Shown: positions 18,559 through 28,154, numbered from the stretch's first letter. The stretch: 64,000 bases of DNA from CBDDFV01 sp965227335 (GCA_965227335.1 CBDDFV010000010.1:248001-312000); one strand, 5' to 3'. Numbers and translations are program-made. Notes: generated from the sequence alone by a model not told the origin.

Positions 18559-19137
18559 GTGCTTGACATTCTTTTCAGCGGCGATGTGTTCGCCTTCAGC
18601 GTGCCGGCGATCCTGGGCACGCTGGTCTTCCTGCTCAAGCTCGCCGCGATGTTCGCGGGCGCCGACGGCGGCGACGCCGACCTCGATGTCGACATCGACG
18701 TGGACGCCGCGGACGCAGATGGGTCGACCGATGCGTTCAGGATGCTGTCGCTGCAGGCGATCGCCGCGTTCATGATGGGGTTCGGCTGGGCCGGCCTCGG
18801 CGCGCGGCTGGGCTTCGGCTGGGAGCTCATCCCGAGTCTGGCGGTCGGGGCCGCGGGCGGGATCGCGCTCGTCTGGCTGCTTGGTCTGTTGCTCAAGGCG
18901 ATGTACGACCTCGAAGGCAGCGGCGCGGTGGATCTCCGTCGCGCGGTCGGCGTCGCCGGGACCGTCTACGTGACGGTGCCCGGCCGCGGGGAGGGACGGG
19001 GCCAGGTGCGGGTCGTCATCGACGGACGCGATCGCACGCTCACCGCGGTCACGGAAGGCGAAGCGATTCGCTCGGGCGCGGCGGTGATGATCACGAATAT
19101 TGACGCTCAGCGGACGGCGACGGTCGCCGTCGTGTGA
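18559..19137 (+). CDS. NfeD-like membrane protein
   Basis: The GTG at 18559 is chosen because GAGGAG lies about eight bases upstream; GTG 18553 is too close to it. The product has 192 residues. Three helices (FSVPAILGTLVFLLKL, the AFMMGFGWAGLGARLGFGWE region, and IALVWLLGLLL) are followed by a C-terminal OB-fold (GVAGTVYVTVPG, GQVRVVIDGRDR, GAAVMITNI) typical of NfeD C-terminal domains. Between helices 1 and 2 is a very acidic loop of alternating Asp (DADLDVDIDVDAADAD). NfeD proteins are paired with flotillin/stomatin genes, and a flotillin lies 98 bases downstream, consistent with a joint role in membrane microdomains. Confidence 0.85.
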   Translation: MLDILFSGDVFAFSVPAILGTLVFLLKLAAMFAGADGGDADLDVDIDVDAADADGSTDAFRMLSLQAIAAFMMGFGWAGLGARLGFGWELIPSLAVGAAGGIALVWLLGLLLKAMYDLEGSGAVDLRRAVGVAGTVYVTVPGRGEGRGQVRVVIDGRDRTLTAVTEGEAIRSGAAVMITNIDAQRTATVAVV

Positions 19138-19235
19138 ACCGCCGTCCGCGGACAGAAATCAAGAAGTCCGCCTGACGCCGCGCCCCGAGGGCGGGGAGCC
19201 GGGGGTCGGTGCGGCGCGAGTGAAAGGAAGATTCC

Positions 19236-20918
19236 ATGATTCATCAACTCATGACCTCGGATCCGATCGGCGGGTCGTCGTCGATGCTGGCCCTGGCCCC
19301 GCAGTGGTGGCTCGGCTTCATCGGGGCGGCGGTCCTGCTGCTCGTCTTCACGGTCGGCTTCATCGCCACCCGCTACAAGCGCTGCCCGAGCAACCGGGTC
19401 CTGGTCAAGTACGGGCGGGTCAGCGGCCAGAAGGCGGCGGAGTGTTACCACGGGGGCGGGGCGTTCATTCTCCCGCTCATCCAGGACTTCGCGTACCTCA
19501 GCCTCGAGCCGCTCGTCATCGACATCCCGCTCGAGGGCGCGCTCTCGCTCAACAACATCCGCGTGAACGTGCCCGCCACCTTCACGGTCGGGGTCTCCAC
19601 GGATCCCGTCCTCATGAACAACGCGGCGGAGCGTCTGCTCTTCCTCGACGACCGCAAGATCCGCGAGCAGGCCCAGGACATCATTCTCGGCCAGCTTCGT
19701 CTGGTCATCGCGACGTTGTCGATCGAGGAGATCAACAAGGACCGTGAGAAGTTCATGGCCCTGATCAACGAGAACGTCGGTCAGGAGATCAACAAGATCG
19801 GCCTCGAGCTGATCAACGTGAACCTCCGCGACATCACCGACGAGTCGGGCTACATCCACGCGATCGGCAAGCGAGCCGCGGCGGAGGCGATCAACCGGGC
19901 GAAAGTCGAGGTGGCCGAACAGGAGCGCGACGGCGCCACCGGCGAAGCGATCGCGAACAAGGAGAAGGTCGTCAACGTGGCGGCCGAGAGCGCCGGCGCC
20001 GCCGAGGGCGAGAAGCAGGCCGAGCAGCGGCAGCGGGTCGCGATCGCCGCGCTCGAAGCGGAGGCGATCACCGGGGAGGCGGCGTCGCGTCGGAACCAGG
20101 AGATCGCCATCGCCCAGCGCGACGCGGAAACCGCCGTCGCCCGCAAGGAAGCGGAGCAGGCGGAGCGGATCCAGGTCGCGTCGGCGGAATCCCGCGCGGT
20201 CGACGGTGAAAACACGTCCTCGGCGGAGATCGCGGAGTCGAACGCGAAACTGGCGGAGATCCGCGCGGAAGCGCAACGCCGCTCGGACGTCGCCCTCGCC
20301 GAAGCCGCGGAAGCCATCCTTCGCGCCGAACGAGAACAGGAACTCGCCCGCCTCGCCAAGGAGGTCGTCGCGCCGCAGGAGATCGAGAAGGAGCGGATCG
20401 AGATCGCGGCGGAGGCCGAAGCCGAGCGCGTCCGACGCGAAGCCCGCGGCGAGGCCGACGCGATCCTCGCGAAGTACCAGGCCGAAGCAGACGGCGTCCG
20501 CCAGGTGCTCGCAGCGAAGGCGGACGGCTACGAACGTCTCGTCAACGCGTGCGGCGGCCGCCCGGAACTCGCCCCGACGCTCCTCATGATCGAACAGCTC
20601 CCCGAGATCGTGGCCGAACAGGTCAAGGCGATCCAGAACCTCAAGATCGACAAGATCACGGTCTGGGATTCCGGCGGCGGCGACAGCGGCGGCGGCGGTT
20701 CGACGGCAGGGTTCCTGTCGGGGCTCATCGGCGCGCTGCCCGCGATGCACGAACTCGCGACCCAGGCCGGCGTCGAACTGCCCTCGATCCTTGGACGCGT
20801 CGATGACGCCGGCGCCGGACGCAACGGAAGACTCGTCGACGCCGCGCCGGTCGCCGTGGCGGCGAATGACGACGACATCGACGATCTGGAGACAGACGAC
20901 GTCGACGCCACCGCCTGA
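19236..20918 (+). CDS. Flotillin-family membrane scaffold protein
   Basis: 560 residues. AAGGAAG precedes the ATG at 19236. One N-terminal helix (WWLGFIGAAVLLLVFTVGF) is followed by an SPFH/band-7 domain (residues ~55-230: NRVLVKYGRVSG, GGGAFILPLIQDFAYLSLEP, VNLRDITDESG) and a long Ala/Glu-rich coiled coil (~230-460) with the repeating EA/AE pattern of flotillins. The C-terminal part has Gly-rich linkers. Flotillins organise fluid or lipid-raft-like membrane domains. It is co-oriented with the NfeD-like gene, which in other bacteria is a functional partner, and a terminator follows at 20948. Confidence 0.93.
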   Translation: MIHQLMTSDPIGGSSSMLALAPQWWLGFIGAAVLLLVFTVGFIATRYKRCPSNRVLVKYGRVSGQKAAECYHGGGAFILPLIQDFAYLSLEPLVIDIPLEGALSLNNIRVNVPATFTVGVSTDPVLMNNAAERLLFLDDRKIREQAQDIILGQLRLVIATLSIEEINKDREKFMALINENVGQEINKIGLELINVNLRDITDESGYIHAIGKRAAAEAINRAKVEVAEQERDGATGEAIANKEKVVNVAAESAGAAEGEKQAEQRQRVAIAALEAEAITGEAASRRNQEIAIAQRDAETAVARKEAEQAERIQVASAESRAVDGENTSSAEIAESNAKLAEIRAEAQRRSDVALAEAAEAILRAEREQELARLAKEVVAPQEIEKERIEIAAEAEAERVRREARGEADAILAKYQAEADGVRQVLAAKADGYERLVNACGGRPELAPTLLMIEQLPEIVAEQVKAIQNLKIDKITVWDSGGGDSGGGGSTAGFLSGLIGALPAMHELATQAGVELPSILGRVDDAGAGRNGRLVDAAPVAVAANDDDIDDLETDDVDATA

Positions 20919-20947
20919 TCGACCGCGACATCACGCACCCCCCCGCG

Positions 20948-20973
20948 CCCCCGCCTCCGGCGGGGGATTTCTT
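20948..20973 (+). terminator. Rho-independent terminator
   Basis: CCCCCGCC, TCC, GGCGGGGG is a perfect 8-base stem followed by ATTTCTT, 29 bases after the flotillin stop. Confidence 0.8.
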
Positions 20974-21065
20974 CTGCGCGACGCTCGCCACCCCACACGT
21001 GACGCCGATCAGCGACGAACGCCCGTCGGAGAGGGGGCCCGGGCGGCGGATACAATCCGCACCGC

Positions 21066-23840
21066 ATGACCGAGACCTTTCCCGACATCCGCTTCACCGG
21101 GACGCTCCGACCCGCGCAGGACGCGGCGGCGAAGGTCATGCGCGCGCAACTGAAACGGGGCGAGCGACGGCTCCACATCGTCGCCCCGCCGGGATCCGGC
21201 AAGACCGTACTCGGGCTCTACGCGTGGGCCCATCTCGTGCGCCGACCCGCCGTCGTCCTCAGCCCGACCTCCGCGATCCAGTCGCAGTGGTCGGCCCGAC
21301 TGTCGCTCTTCGACCTCGCGGGACATGGCCACCGCGTTTCCGATGACCCGCACGCCCCCGGCGTCTTCACCAGCCTCACGTACCAGTCGATCTCGCGACC
21401 CGCCCAGACCGGCGACCTTGACGACGACGCGATCGAAACCTGGTGCGAGCGGCTGATGGACGCGGGGGAGGCGACGAGCCTCGACGAGGCGATCGCATGG
21501 ATCGAGGATCTGCGGATCCGAAATCAGCCGTACTTCGAGGCGCGGCTGGCGGTGTATCGCAAGATGGTGCGCGACGCCCGGGCCCTCGAGGGCGACGTGC
21601 TCGGCGCCGTCGACGAGAACGTCCGGCGGGCGGTCGCGGCGCTGCGGGAGGCGGACGTCGGCATGCTCATCCTCGACGAGTGTCATCATCTGCTCGGCCA
21701 CTGGGGACGCGTCGCCGACGCCGTCGCGGACGCGCTCGACGATCCGGTCGTCCTCGGCCTCACCGCGACGCCGCCGGACGTGCGCGGCCGCCGGCGGGAG
21801 GATGTCGACCGCTACGCGCGGTTCTTCGGCCCGATCGACTACGAAACGCCGACGCCCGCCCTCGTCCGGGCCGGCAATCTCGCGCCGTACCAGGACCTGT
21901 GCCTCGTGGTGCGCCCCCGGGCGGCGGAGCTGAAGTACCTCGCGGAAGCGGACCGGTCGTTCCGGGCGATCGTGCGCGAACTGGAGCGGCCCCGCGAAAC
22001 CACCGAGGCGACCCGCGTTCCCCCCCTCGCGGCGTGGACGGCGCGGCAACTGGCCGAACGTCGCATTGTCGACCAGCCCGCCGCGAACTGGACGACCTTC
22101 GTCCGACGCGACCGCGCGCTCGCCGACCACGGCCGACTCTACCTCTACGACCGCAACCATCCGTGGCCCGACGGCGTGCCGGAACCGCCCCCCCTGCTGC
22201 TCACCGATCGCCCGACGCGCTTCGACTGCCTCGTCACCGTCCTCGACCGCTACGTGCGCCACGGACTCCGACGATCGACGAGCACGCTCGATCACGCCCT
22301 CGCCGATGAGACCACCGGACGACTGCGACTGCTCGGCCTGCAGATCACCGAGACGGGCGTGCGTCCGTGCGCGGCGCCGGTGACGCGGGTGCTCGCCCAC
22401 TCCGACGCCAAGACCCACGCCCTGCCCGACATCCTCGCCGCGGAAGAAGCCGCCCTCGGCGAACGCCTCCGCGGCGTCGTGGTCTGCGACTACGAGAAGG
22501 CGTCGTCGCGCACCGCGGAGACGAGCGTGCTCGATGCGGAGGCGGGCGGCGCCGTCGCGGCGTTCCGGACCCTGCTCGAATCAGACGTCGGGGATCGGCT
22601 TGATCCGATTCTCGTGACGGGCGCCACGGTGCTGGTCGACAGCGATCTCGCCGGGACGTTCCTCGAGGAGGCCCGGACGTGGCTGGACACCCGCGGGCTG
22701 GCCATCGAACTGACCGCGACCGCGGAGGACGGGCTGCACGTGATCGAAGGGCGGGGCGGCGACTGGCGGCCGCGCACCTATGTGGCGCTGATCACGGAAT
22801 TGTTCCAGCGGGGCGTGACCAGGTGTCTCGTCGGCACGCGGGGGCTGTTGGGAGAGGGCTGGGATGCGCACCGGATCAATGTGCTGATCGATCTCACCAC
22901 CGCCGCGACGTCGATGACGGTCAATCAGTTGCGGGGCCGCTCGTTCCGGATCGACCCGGACGACCCGAAGAAGCTCGCGGACAACTGGGACGTCATCTGT
23001 GTCGCGGGGGAGTTCGCGAAGGGGCTGGACGACTACCACCGCTTCACGGAGAAGCACGAGAAGCTCTACGGCGTGACGGACGACGGCGTGATCGAGCGGG
23101 GCGTCGGGCACGTGCACGCGGCGTTCACGGAGATGCAGCCGGAGGACGTCGAGGGGCTGATGTCCGCGATCAACGCGGACATGCTCGCCCGTGCGCAACG
23201 ACGGGACGACGCCCGCACGCAATGGCGGATCGGGACGCCGTTTCGCGGCGTGGAGTCCAGCGCGATCGAGGTCGGCGGCGCGGGTCCGTTGCGCGGCGTC
23301 GCGGCGGGCGGGGCGCCGACGCTCGCCACGGTCGAGGACTCTCTCGCGTACGCCGTCAGCCGGGCCGTGATCGAGGGGCTGATCGACGCGGATCGGCTGG
23401 AGAAGCGGGTGAAGCTGGAGGCCCGGGTGCGCGACGGCGGCTACGTGCGTCTGTTCCTGCGGCAGGCGTCGGAGGCGGACTCGGCGTTGTTCGCGGAGTC
23501 GGTGGCGGAGGTGTTCGGCCCGCTGGATCGGCCGCGCTACGTGATCCCGCGCTTCGTCACGATCGAGCACGACACCTGGCTGAGCCGCCTGTTGCCGGAG
23601 GTGATGGGTCGATACTTCCGGCGGGAGCGCCGCCGGTACGCGATGCTGCATGCGGTTCCGTCCGCCCTCGCGAAGACGAAGGACCTGGCGCTGACGTACC
23701 AGCGGGCGTGGAACCGGCGGGTGAGTCCGGGCGAGGCCGTGTACGCCCACCACGGCAAGGGCGAGGAGATGGTGGAGCAGGCGCGACAGCGCGGCCTGAC
23801 GCCGCGCGTCCGGGTGCACGAGAAGACGATGTACGAGTGA
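21066..23840 (+). CDS. Superfamily 2 DEAD/DEAH-type helicase or translocase with unrecognised C-terminal region
   Basis: 924 residues. RecA-like domain 1 shows motif I APPGSGKT (40-47), Ia VVLSPTSAIQSQW, motif II DECH (204-207) and motif III LTATPP (232-237). RecA-like domain 2 shows RCLVGTRGLLGEGWDA and motif VI NQLRGRSFR near 620. Between them is a ~200-residue insertion (about 270-430) with many Arg and Pro residues. The final ~250 residues (from about GLMSAINADMLARAQ) have no motif I recognise. It is closest to stand-alone SSL2/type III restriction-like helicases annotated in many bacteria. No nuclease, methylase or other defence gene lies beside it, so its role in repair, RNA or defence is open. 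Confidence 0.8.
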   Translation: MTETFPDIRFTGTLRPAQDAAAKVMRAQLKRGERRLHIVAPPGSGKTVLGLYAWAHLVRRPAVVLSPTSAIQSQWSARLSLFDLAGHGHRVSDDPHAPGVFTSLTYQSISRPAQTGDLDDDAIETWCERLMDAGEATSLDEAIAWIEDLRIRNQPYFEARLAVYRKMVRDARALEGDVLGAVDENVRRAVAALREADVGMLILDECHHLLGHWGRVADAVADALDDPVVLGLTATPPDVRGRRREDVDRYARFFGPIDYETPTPALVRAGNLAPYQDLCLVVRPRAAELKYLAEADRSFRAIVRELERPRETTEATRVPPLAAWTARQLAERRIVDQPAANWTTFVRRDRALADHGRLYLYDRNHPWPDGVPEPPPLLLTDRPTRFDCLVTVLDRYVRHGLRRSTSTLDHALADETTGRLRLLGLQITETGVRPCAAPVTRVLAHSDAKTHALPDILAAEEAALGERLRGVVVCDYEKASSRTAETSVLDAEAGGAVAAFRTLLESDVGDRLDPILVTGATVLVDSDLAGTFLEEARTWLDTRGLAIELTATAEDGLHVIEGRGGDWRPRTYVALITELFQRGVTRCLVGTRGLLGEGWDAHRINVLIDLTTAATSMTVNQLRGRSFRIDPDDPKKLADNWDVICVAGEFAKGLDDYHRFTEKHEKLYGVTDDGVIERGVGHVHAAFTEMQPEDVEGLMSAINADMLARAQRRDDARTQWRIGTPFRGVESSAIEVGGAGPLRGVAAGGAPTLATVEDSLAYAVSRAVIEGLIDADRLEKRVKLEARVRDGGYVRLFLRQASEADSALFAESVAEVFGPLDRPRYVIPRFVTIEHDTWLSRLLPEVMGRYFRRERRRYAMLHAVPSALAKTKDLALTYQRAWNRRVSPGEAVYAHHGKGEEMVEQARQRGLTPRVRVHEKTMYE

Positions 23841-23864
23841 GCGGATCGCCGTCGGTCGACATGG

Positions 23865-24407
23865 TCAGTCGACGTCGATCCAGCCGAACTTCTGGCCCAT
23901 GATGAACAGGTTGATCGGCGAGGTCGGATGATCGTCGTCCCAACTGAGGTAGGCCCGTCGTTCGTCGAGCGTGTCGAAGGCGGCCTCGAGCAACTCGACC
24001 TGTCGACGCTCGCCGCAGTCGCGAAGCGCGAGCTTCGCCTCCACGAGCGCCATGTCGGCGTCCATGACGACCGACTCGTACCACTCGCAGACACGCTTCG
24101 CCCACCCCGGATTGGCGTTGAGCACGTCGAGGAGGGCGTCGCTCGCCGACCGCTGGCGGTCGACTGCATCCGTGAAATCGGCGAAATCCGCCTCGTTCAT
24201 GTTCGGCCAGTCCGCGCAGGCCTTCACGACGACGCGACGCTCGGCGTCGATCGCGGCCGCAAGTTCGCGCATGACGGCTTCGACATCGACCGTCTCCGCG
24301 GGGGCGGCGACGGTCTCGGATGGGGCCGGTTCGGCGCCGGCCCCGCATCCGGCGAGCGTGAGCAGGGCGATGGTCAGAACGGGGAGAGCGCGTCGGCGGC
24401 GGATCAT
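23865..24407 (-). CDS. Hypothetical lipoprotein
   Basis: The ATG at 24407 gives 180 residues with a lipoprotein signal: basic n-region MIRRRRALP, hydrophobic LTIALLTLAGC with the lipobox Cys at about 21, then a Pro/Ala/Thr linker. The mature part is mostly helical and acidic with several Trp and Cys residues (KACADWPNMNE, KRVCEWYESV, RDCGERRQVELLEAAF), ending FGWIDVD. No family is recognised. It is convergent with the helicase gene, 24 bases apart. Confidence 0.65.
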   Translation of the reverse strand: MIRRRRALPVLTIALLTLAGCGAGAEPAPSETVAAPAETVDVEAVMRELAAAIDAERRVVVKACADWPNMNEADFADFTDAVDRQRSASDALLDVLNANPGWAKRVCEWYESVVMDADMALVEAKLALRDCGERRQVELLEAAFDTLDERRAYLSWDDDHPTSPINLFIMGQKFGWIDVD

Positions 24408-24495
24408 GACGGGTCCTTTCCGGAGGATCGTGTCCTCCAACCTTAACCGCGTATGAACGCCGCCGATCTGCTCGTCTCGTTTTCAGGAATTGCGG

Positions 24496-25635
24496 TCACG
24501 TCCCCCAGTTGGCCAGGAGGATCGCGAGATCCGCCGCGTCGACGTCGCCGTCGCCGTCAAGATCCTCCGGACAGCCCGGGCAAGGGCCCCAGTTCGCGAG
24601 CAGCGAGGCGAGATCCGCGGCGTCGACCACGCCGTCGTTGTTGAAGTCGGCGGGGTTCGGCGGCGGCCCGCCCGCCCCCACCACGGTGTCGCCGATGGAC
24701 AGGAGCTTGGCGGACTCGCTGGTGCCGCCGGCCGACGACACGCCGCTGGCGAGAATCGCCCCCTCGCCGAACGCGCCGAAACTGAAGACCCGCAGATGAT
24801 CGTCGAACGAGTCGAGCACCACCGCCTGGTCGCGGACCGTGCTGTACGTTCCCGCCACCTCGCCCCCCACGCCGAAGTACTCGCTCACCGCATAGGGCGT
24901 CGCGGTCAGGTTCACCGGATCGATCAACTGCATCCGCGCCTGGGCGGAGTTCGTGTTGTCGTCGATCTTGTAGAAGATCGTCCCGTTCGGGCCCGCCGCG
25001 AGCTGCATGGGATCGTCGTAGTCCGCGTCCGTGCCCGCGAAGATGAACTCGTCCGCCGGTCCCAGCGCCTGGTCGCCGTCGGCGTCCAGGAGAAACCGAC
25101 GCACGTGCGTCTCGGGAATCGCCCGCGTGATCACGAACAACGCGTTCTGGCCGGCGTCGAAGATGATCCGCGCGGCGCCGCCCGGCGTGATGAGCGGATC
25201 ACCGAGGTGGTCGAGCACCGGCTGCGACTGACCGTCCGGCGTGAGCATCCAGTGGGCGGCCTGGAACTGCGGGGCGGCGAAATACAGGCGTCCATCGCCC
25301 GCCGACGCGATGTCCGCGGGCGTGAACGGCAGGTTGATCGGCAGCTCCGTCTTGTTCCCGAGATCATCGATCATTCGGAGGAACGTCGGCTCGAAGTTGA
25401 TCACCAGAATGATGCGATCGCGGAAGGGATCGTAGGTCGCGGGTCGGCCGGCGTAGCTCTCACCGTCCGCGAGCGTCGTCACCGCCCCGCTGAACGGATC
25501 GATACGAAGGACGGCGGGACCGCCGGGGGCGGCGGCGGTGCAGAGGTAGAGATCGCCGGTCGTGAAGTCGGCGGCCGCGAAGCCGGCGTGACACAACGTG
25601 GCGAGCACGATCAGACGGATGAGATTCACACGCAT
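24496..25635 (-). CDS. Exported beta-propeller-like protein with two dockerin-like repeats
   Basis: The ATG at 25635 has AGGAG upstream and a signal peptide (LIRLIVLATLCHAGFAAA); 379 residues. The body, with repeated motifs such as GDLYLCTA, DPFSGAVTTLADGES, DPFRDRIILVINF and AGPNGTIFYKIDD, looks like a propeller of surface or extracellular type, but no enzyme motif is visible. The last ~55 residues are two EF-hand-like dockerin halves (DFNNDGVVDAADLASLLANW and DLDGDGDVDAADLAILLANW), the second ending the protein. It lies 84 bases downstream of the PETase-like hydrolase gene on the same strand, which carries the same kind of tail. Confidence 0.8.
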   Translation of the reverse strand: MRVNLIRLIVLATLCHAGFAAADFTTGDLYLCTAAAPGGPAVLRIDPFSGAVTTLADGESYAGRPATYDPFRDRIILVINFEPTFLRMIDDLGNKTELPINLPFTPADIASAGDGRLYFAAPQFQAAHWMLTPDGQSQPVLDHLGDPLITPGGAARIIFDAGQNALFVITRAIPETHVRRFLLDADGDQALGPADEFIFAGTDADYDDPMQLAAGPNGTIFYKIDDNTNSAQARMQLIDPVNLTATPYAVSEYFGVGGEVAGTYSTVRDQAVVLDSFDDHLRVFSFGAFGEGAILASGVSSAGGTSESAKLLSIGDTVVGAGGPPPNPADFNNDGVVDAADLASLLANWGPCPGCPEDLDGDGDVDAADLAILLANWGT

Positions 25636-25719
25636 CGGGAGGCTCCTGCGCAAGGGGTCATCTCCAGACACGACATCCATGTCCGACCCGCGCAAGGAAA
25701 ATTCGCCGAATGGCGGGCC

Positions 25720-27129
25720 TCAGTCCGACCACGCAGCCAGCAGAACCGCGAGATCGATCGCGCTGACTTCGCCGTCGCCGTTCAGGTCGCCGGGGCAGAC
25801 TCCGCCGCACGGACCCCAGCCCGACAACAGAATCGCCAGATCGGCCGGCCCGACCGCGTCGTCGCCGTTCAGGTCGCCGAGCACCTCGGTGAAGATCGTC
25901 ATCTGGTCGAACGCCCGGGTGAAGCCGTCCGTGAGGTTGCGGGCGCTGACGGTGACCGTGAAGACGCCGCCGGGCGTCGGACCGCCCACGATCGCCGCCG
26001 CCGCGTCGAAGACCTCGCCCGGCCCGATCACCGGCGTCTCCGCGGGCGAACTGTTCACCGGGATCGGCGTCAACGCGGGTTCGAGAATCACGGCGTAGCT
26101 CGTCCCCGACGGCTGCTGATTCAGGATCGGCACGCCGATTGATACGATCGCCCCGCTGGGCGCGGCGAGCCCGTCGGGCAGAAACACCTCCGCCCGCGGG
26201 TCCGACGTCGTGAACACCTCGCCCGGCGCGTCATTCAGCATCGGACCCCACACCCGCATCCAGCACGATTCCTCCGGACACCCCGGCTCCGGACGCAACG
26301 CGAGAGCCAGCGTCTCGGTCAGCACCCGACGCACGATCGCCCGTTGCGCGGCCCCGCTGATCGAACCGCTGTCGCAGAACAGAATCGGCTCGTCGATGAA
26401 ACCGCAGTGGTACCCGCCGGGAATCGTCGACAACTGACGCGCAACCGGAACCGAGGCGTACATCGGCGCGGCGTTCGTCGCGGTCGGTGTGATCGCGTCC
26501 TCGTCGCCCACGATGAAACGCACCGGCGCGTTCACGGTCGACGACGCCTCGATCGCCGATGGATTCGTCTCCGCCGGCGCGAGCGGCAGCACGAGACGGA
26601 ACCGGTCGTCCGCCGCGGCCGCGAGCAGCGCAGCGCCTCCGCCCATCGAATGCCCGCCGGCCGCGACGCGTTCGACATCGATCAGACCGAAGAACCGGGA
26701 GGTCCGGGCGTCGTTCTCGAGGGCGAGTCGATCGAGCGTGGCGCTGAGATCGGCGGCGAAGGCGGCGTGATCGGGGAAGAGTTCGAGCGCGGAATCCGGC
26801 GACGCCACGAGAAACCCCCACGACGCCAGATGATCGAGCGTCGAGTCGTACTGGAACGACGGCTGGAGATAGCCGTGGGCGAAGAGGACGACGGGGAACG
26901 GCCCGGCCGCGACATCGGGCGGCGCGGCGGGATCGCTGGTGGCGGCCGGATAGCGGAGCGGAACCTCAAAGGTCGTGCCGTCGAGTCGGGCGACTTCGAG
27001 GGTCACCATGCTGACGGCGAACGGACCGGGATCCGCCAGCTCGGGCGGACCGCCGCCGAAGCTGGCCGTCGCGCTGGCCGCCGCAGTCGCCGCCGCGCTG
27101 ATGGTGATGACGGACAGAAGCGTCGCCAT
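25720..27129 (-). CDS. Exported PETase/cutinase-like alpha/beta hydrolase with dockerin-like tail
   Basis: The ATG at 27129 follows GAGGAGAAAGG and gives 469 residues with a signal peptide. The hydrolase domain spans ~30-290: the oxyanion loop FAHGYLQPSF (83-92), nucleophile elbow GHSMGGGA with Ser161, the acid loop VGDEDAITP (208-215, Asp209 or Asp211) and His241 in GGYHCGF. The order and spacing resemble polyester hydrolases and chlorophyllase-like esterases. A beta-sandwich region (~330-410) follows, and the C terminus has two dockerin-like halves (DLNGDDAVGPADLAILLSGW and DLNGDGEVSAIDLAVLLAAW). It is secreted and presumably surface-attached. Activity on polyesters is a hypothesis; lipids, cutin-like or other esters are equally possible. 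Confidence 0.85.
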   Translation of the reverse strand: MATLLSVITISAAATAAASATASFGGGPPELADPGPFAVSMVTLEVARLDGTTFEVPLRYPAATSDPAAPPDVAAGPFPVVLFAHGYLQPSFQYDSTLDHLASWGFLVASPDSALELFPDHAAFAADLSATLDRLALENDARTSRFFGLIDVERVAAGGHSMGGGAALLAAAADDRFRLVLPLAPAETNPSAIEASSTVNAPVRFIVGDEDAITPTATNAAPMYASVPVARQLSTIPGGYHCGFIDEPILFCDSGSISGAAQRAIVRRVLTETLALALRPEPGCPEESCWMRVWGPMLNDAPGEVFTTSDPRAEVFLPDGLAAPSGAIVSIGVPILNQQPSGTSYAVILEPALTPIPVNSSPAETPVIGPGEVFDAAAAIVGGPTPGGVFTVTVSARNLTDGFTRAFDQMTIFTEVLGDLNGDDAVGPADLAILLSGWGPCGGVCPGDLNGDGEVSAIDLAVLLAAWSD

Positions 27130-27258
27130 GGGCCTTTCTCCTCGGCTCCATTCTACGGGGCGGATCCGGTCGAACGAAGCCCGGACCTCTACAATGCCGG
27201 CTGGCGCCGGTCGGGTTTCGGCTGGTCCGGGGTTCTCAGACGTCCTTTCGGAGTCGCC

Positions 27259-28137
27259 ATGTCCGCTCCCAGATCCGGTCAGACCAGTTCCCACCGCCCG
27301 AGCATCGCGTTGCTCGCCAACTGCCAGCGGCCCGAGGTGGCGGCGCATTACGACGAAGTTCGGGCGTTCGTGGCGTCGCGGGGTGAGATCGTCGCCGAGT
27401 GCCGCGACATCCGGTGCGAACCCCCCCCGGACGTGGAGGCGGATCTCGCGGTGGTGCTCGGGGGCGACGGGACGCTCCTCGGCGAGACGCGTCGGCTGCT
27501 CGGACGCGACACCCCGCTCGTGGGCGTGAACTTCGGCCGCCTCGGCTTCCTCGCGGAATTCGACTGGACCTCGCTCCGCGAGCACGCGGATATCGTCTTC
27601 GGCGGCGACCCGCCCATGCACGAACGCTCGATCCTGCGCGCCCGCGTCCGCAATGGCGAGGATGCGTACCGTTTCGAGGGCGCGGCGGTCAACGACGCCG
27701 TCGTCACCGCCGGGCCGCCCTTCCGCATGATCCGACTCCGCATGACCCTGAACGGGGCCGAGGGCCCGACGCTCAACGGCGACGGCGTCATCGTCGCCAC
27801 CCCGGTGGGCTCCACCGCGTACAACGTCTCCGCCGGCGGACCCATCGTCTATCCCGGCGTGAGCGGCGTGATCATCACGCCCCTCGCCCCCCACAGCCTC
27901 GCGTTCCGACCCGTCGTGCTGCCCGACGACACGACGATCGAAATCGAAGTCGCGGAAACCAACGAAGGCACCACGCTCGTGCTCGACGGCCAGGAGTACG
28001 CGAAACTGCACGCCGGCGACCGGGTCGTCATCGACCGCGACCCGCGCACCGCGCGGCTCGTCGCCAACCCGTCGACCGGCTACTGGCGCATCCTGCTCGA
28101 CAAACTCCGCTGGGCGGAACCCCCGAACTACCGTTAG
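27259..28137 (+). CDS. nadK: NAD kinase
   Basis: 292 residues from the ATG at 27259. It phosphorylates NAD to NADP. The diagnostic segments are VVLGGDGTLLGETRRL with catalytic Asp in GGDGT, VNFGRLGFLAEF, AAVNDAVVTAG, GDGVIVATPVGSTAYNVSAG and the C-terminal ITPLAPHSL and LVLDGQ. It is divergent from the PETase-like hydrolase gene, with a 129-base shared upstream region. A hairpin and a degenerate REP-like palindrome follow its stop. Confidence 0.96.
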   Translation: MSAPRSGQTSSHRPSIALLANCQRPEVAAHYDEVRAFVASRGEIVAECRDIRCEPPPDVEADLAVVLGGDGTLLGETRRLLGRDTPLVGVNFGRLGFLAEFDWTSLREHADIVFGGDPPMHERSILRARVRNGEDAYRFEGAAVNDAVVTAGPPFRMIRLRMTLNGAEGPTLNGDGVIVATPVGSTAYNVSAGGPIVYPGVSGVIITPLAPHSLAFRPVVLPDDTTIEIEVAETNEGTTLVLDGQEYAKLHAGDRVVIDRDPRTARLVANPSTGYWRILLDKLRWAEPPNYR

Positions 28138-28154
28138 CCCACGGCTCCGCCGTG

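Noticed and set aside
19107..20750. Minus-strand open frame over the flotillin gene
   Set aside because: Composition mirrors the antisense of the coiled coil; no domain.
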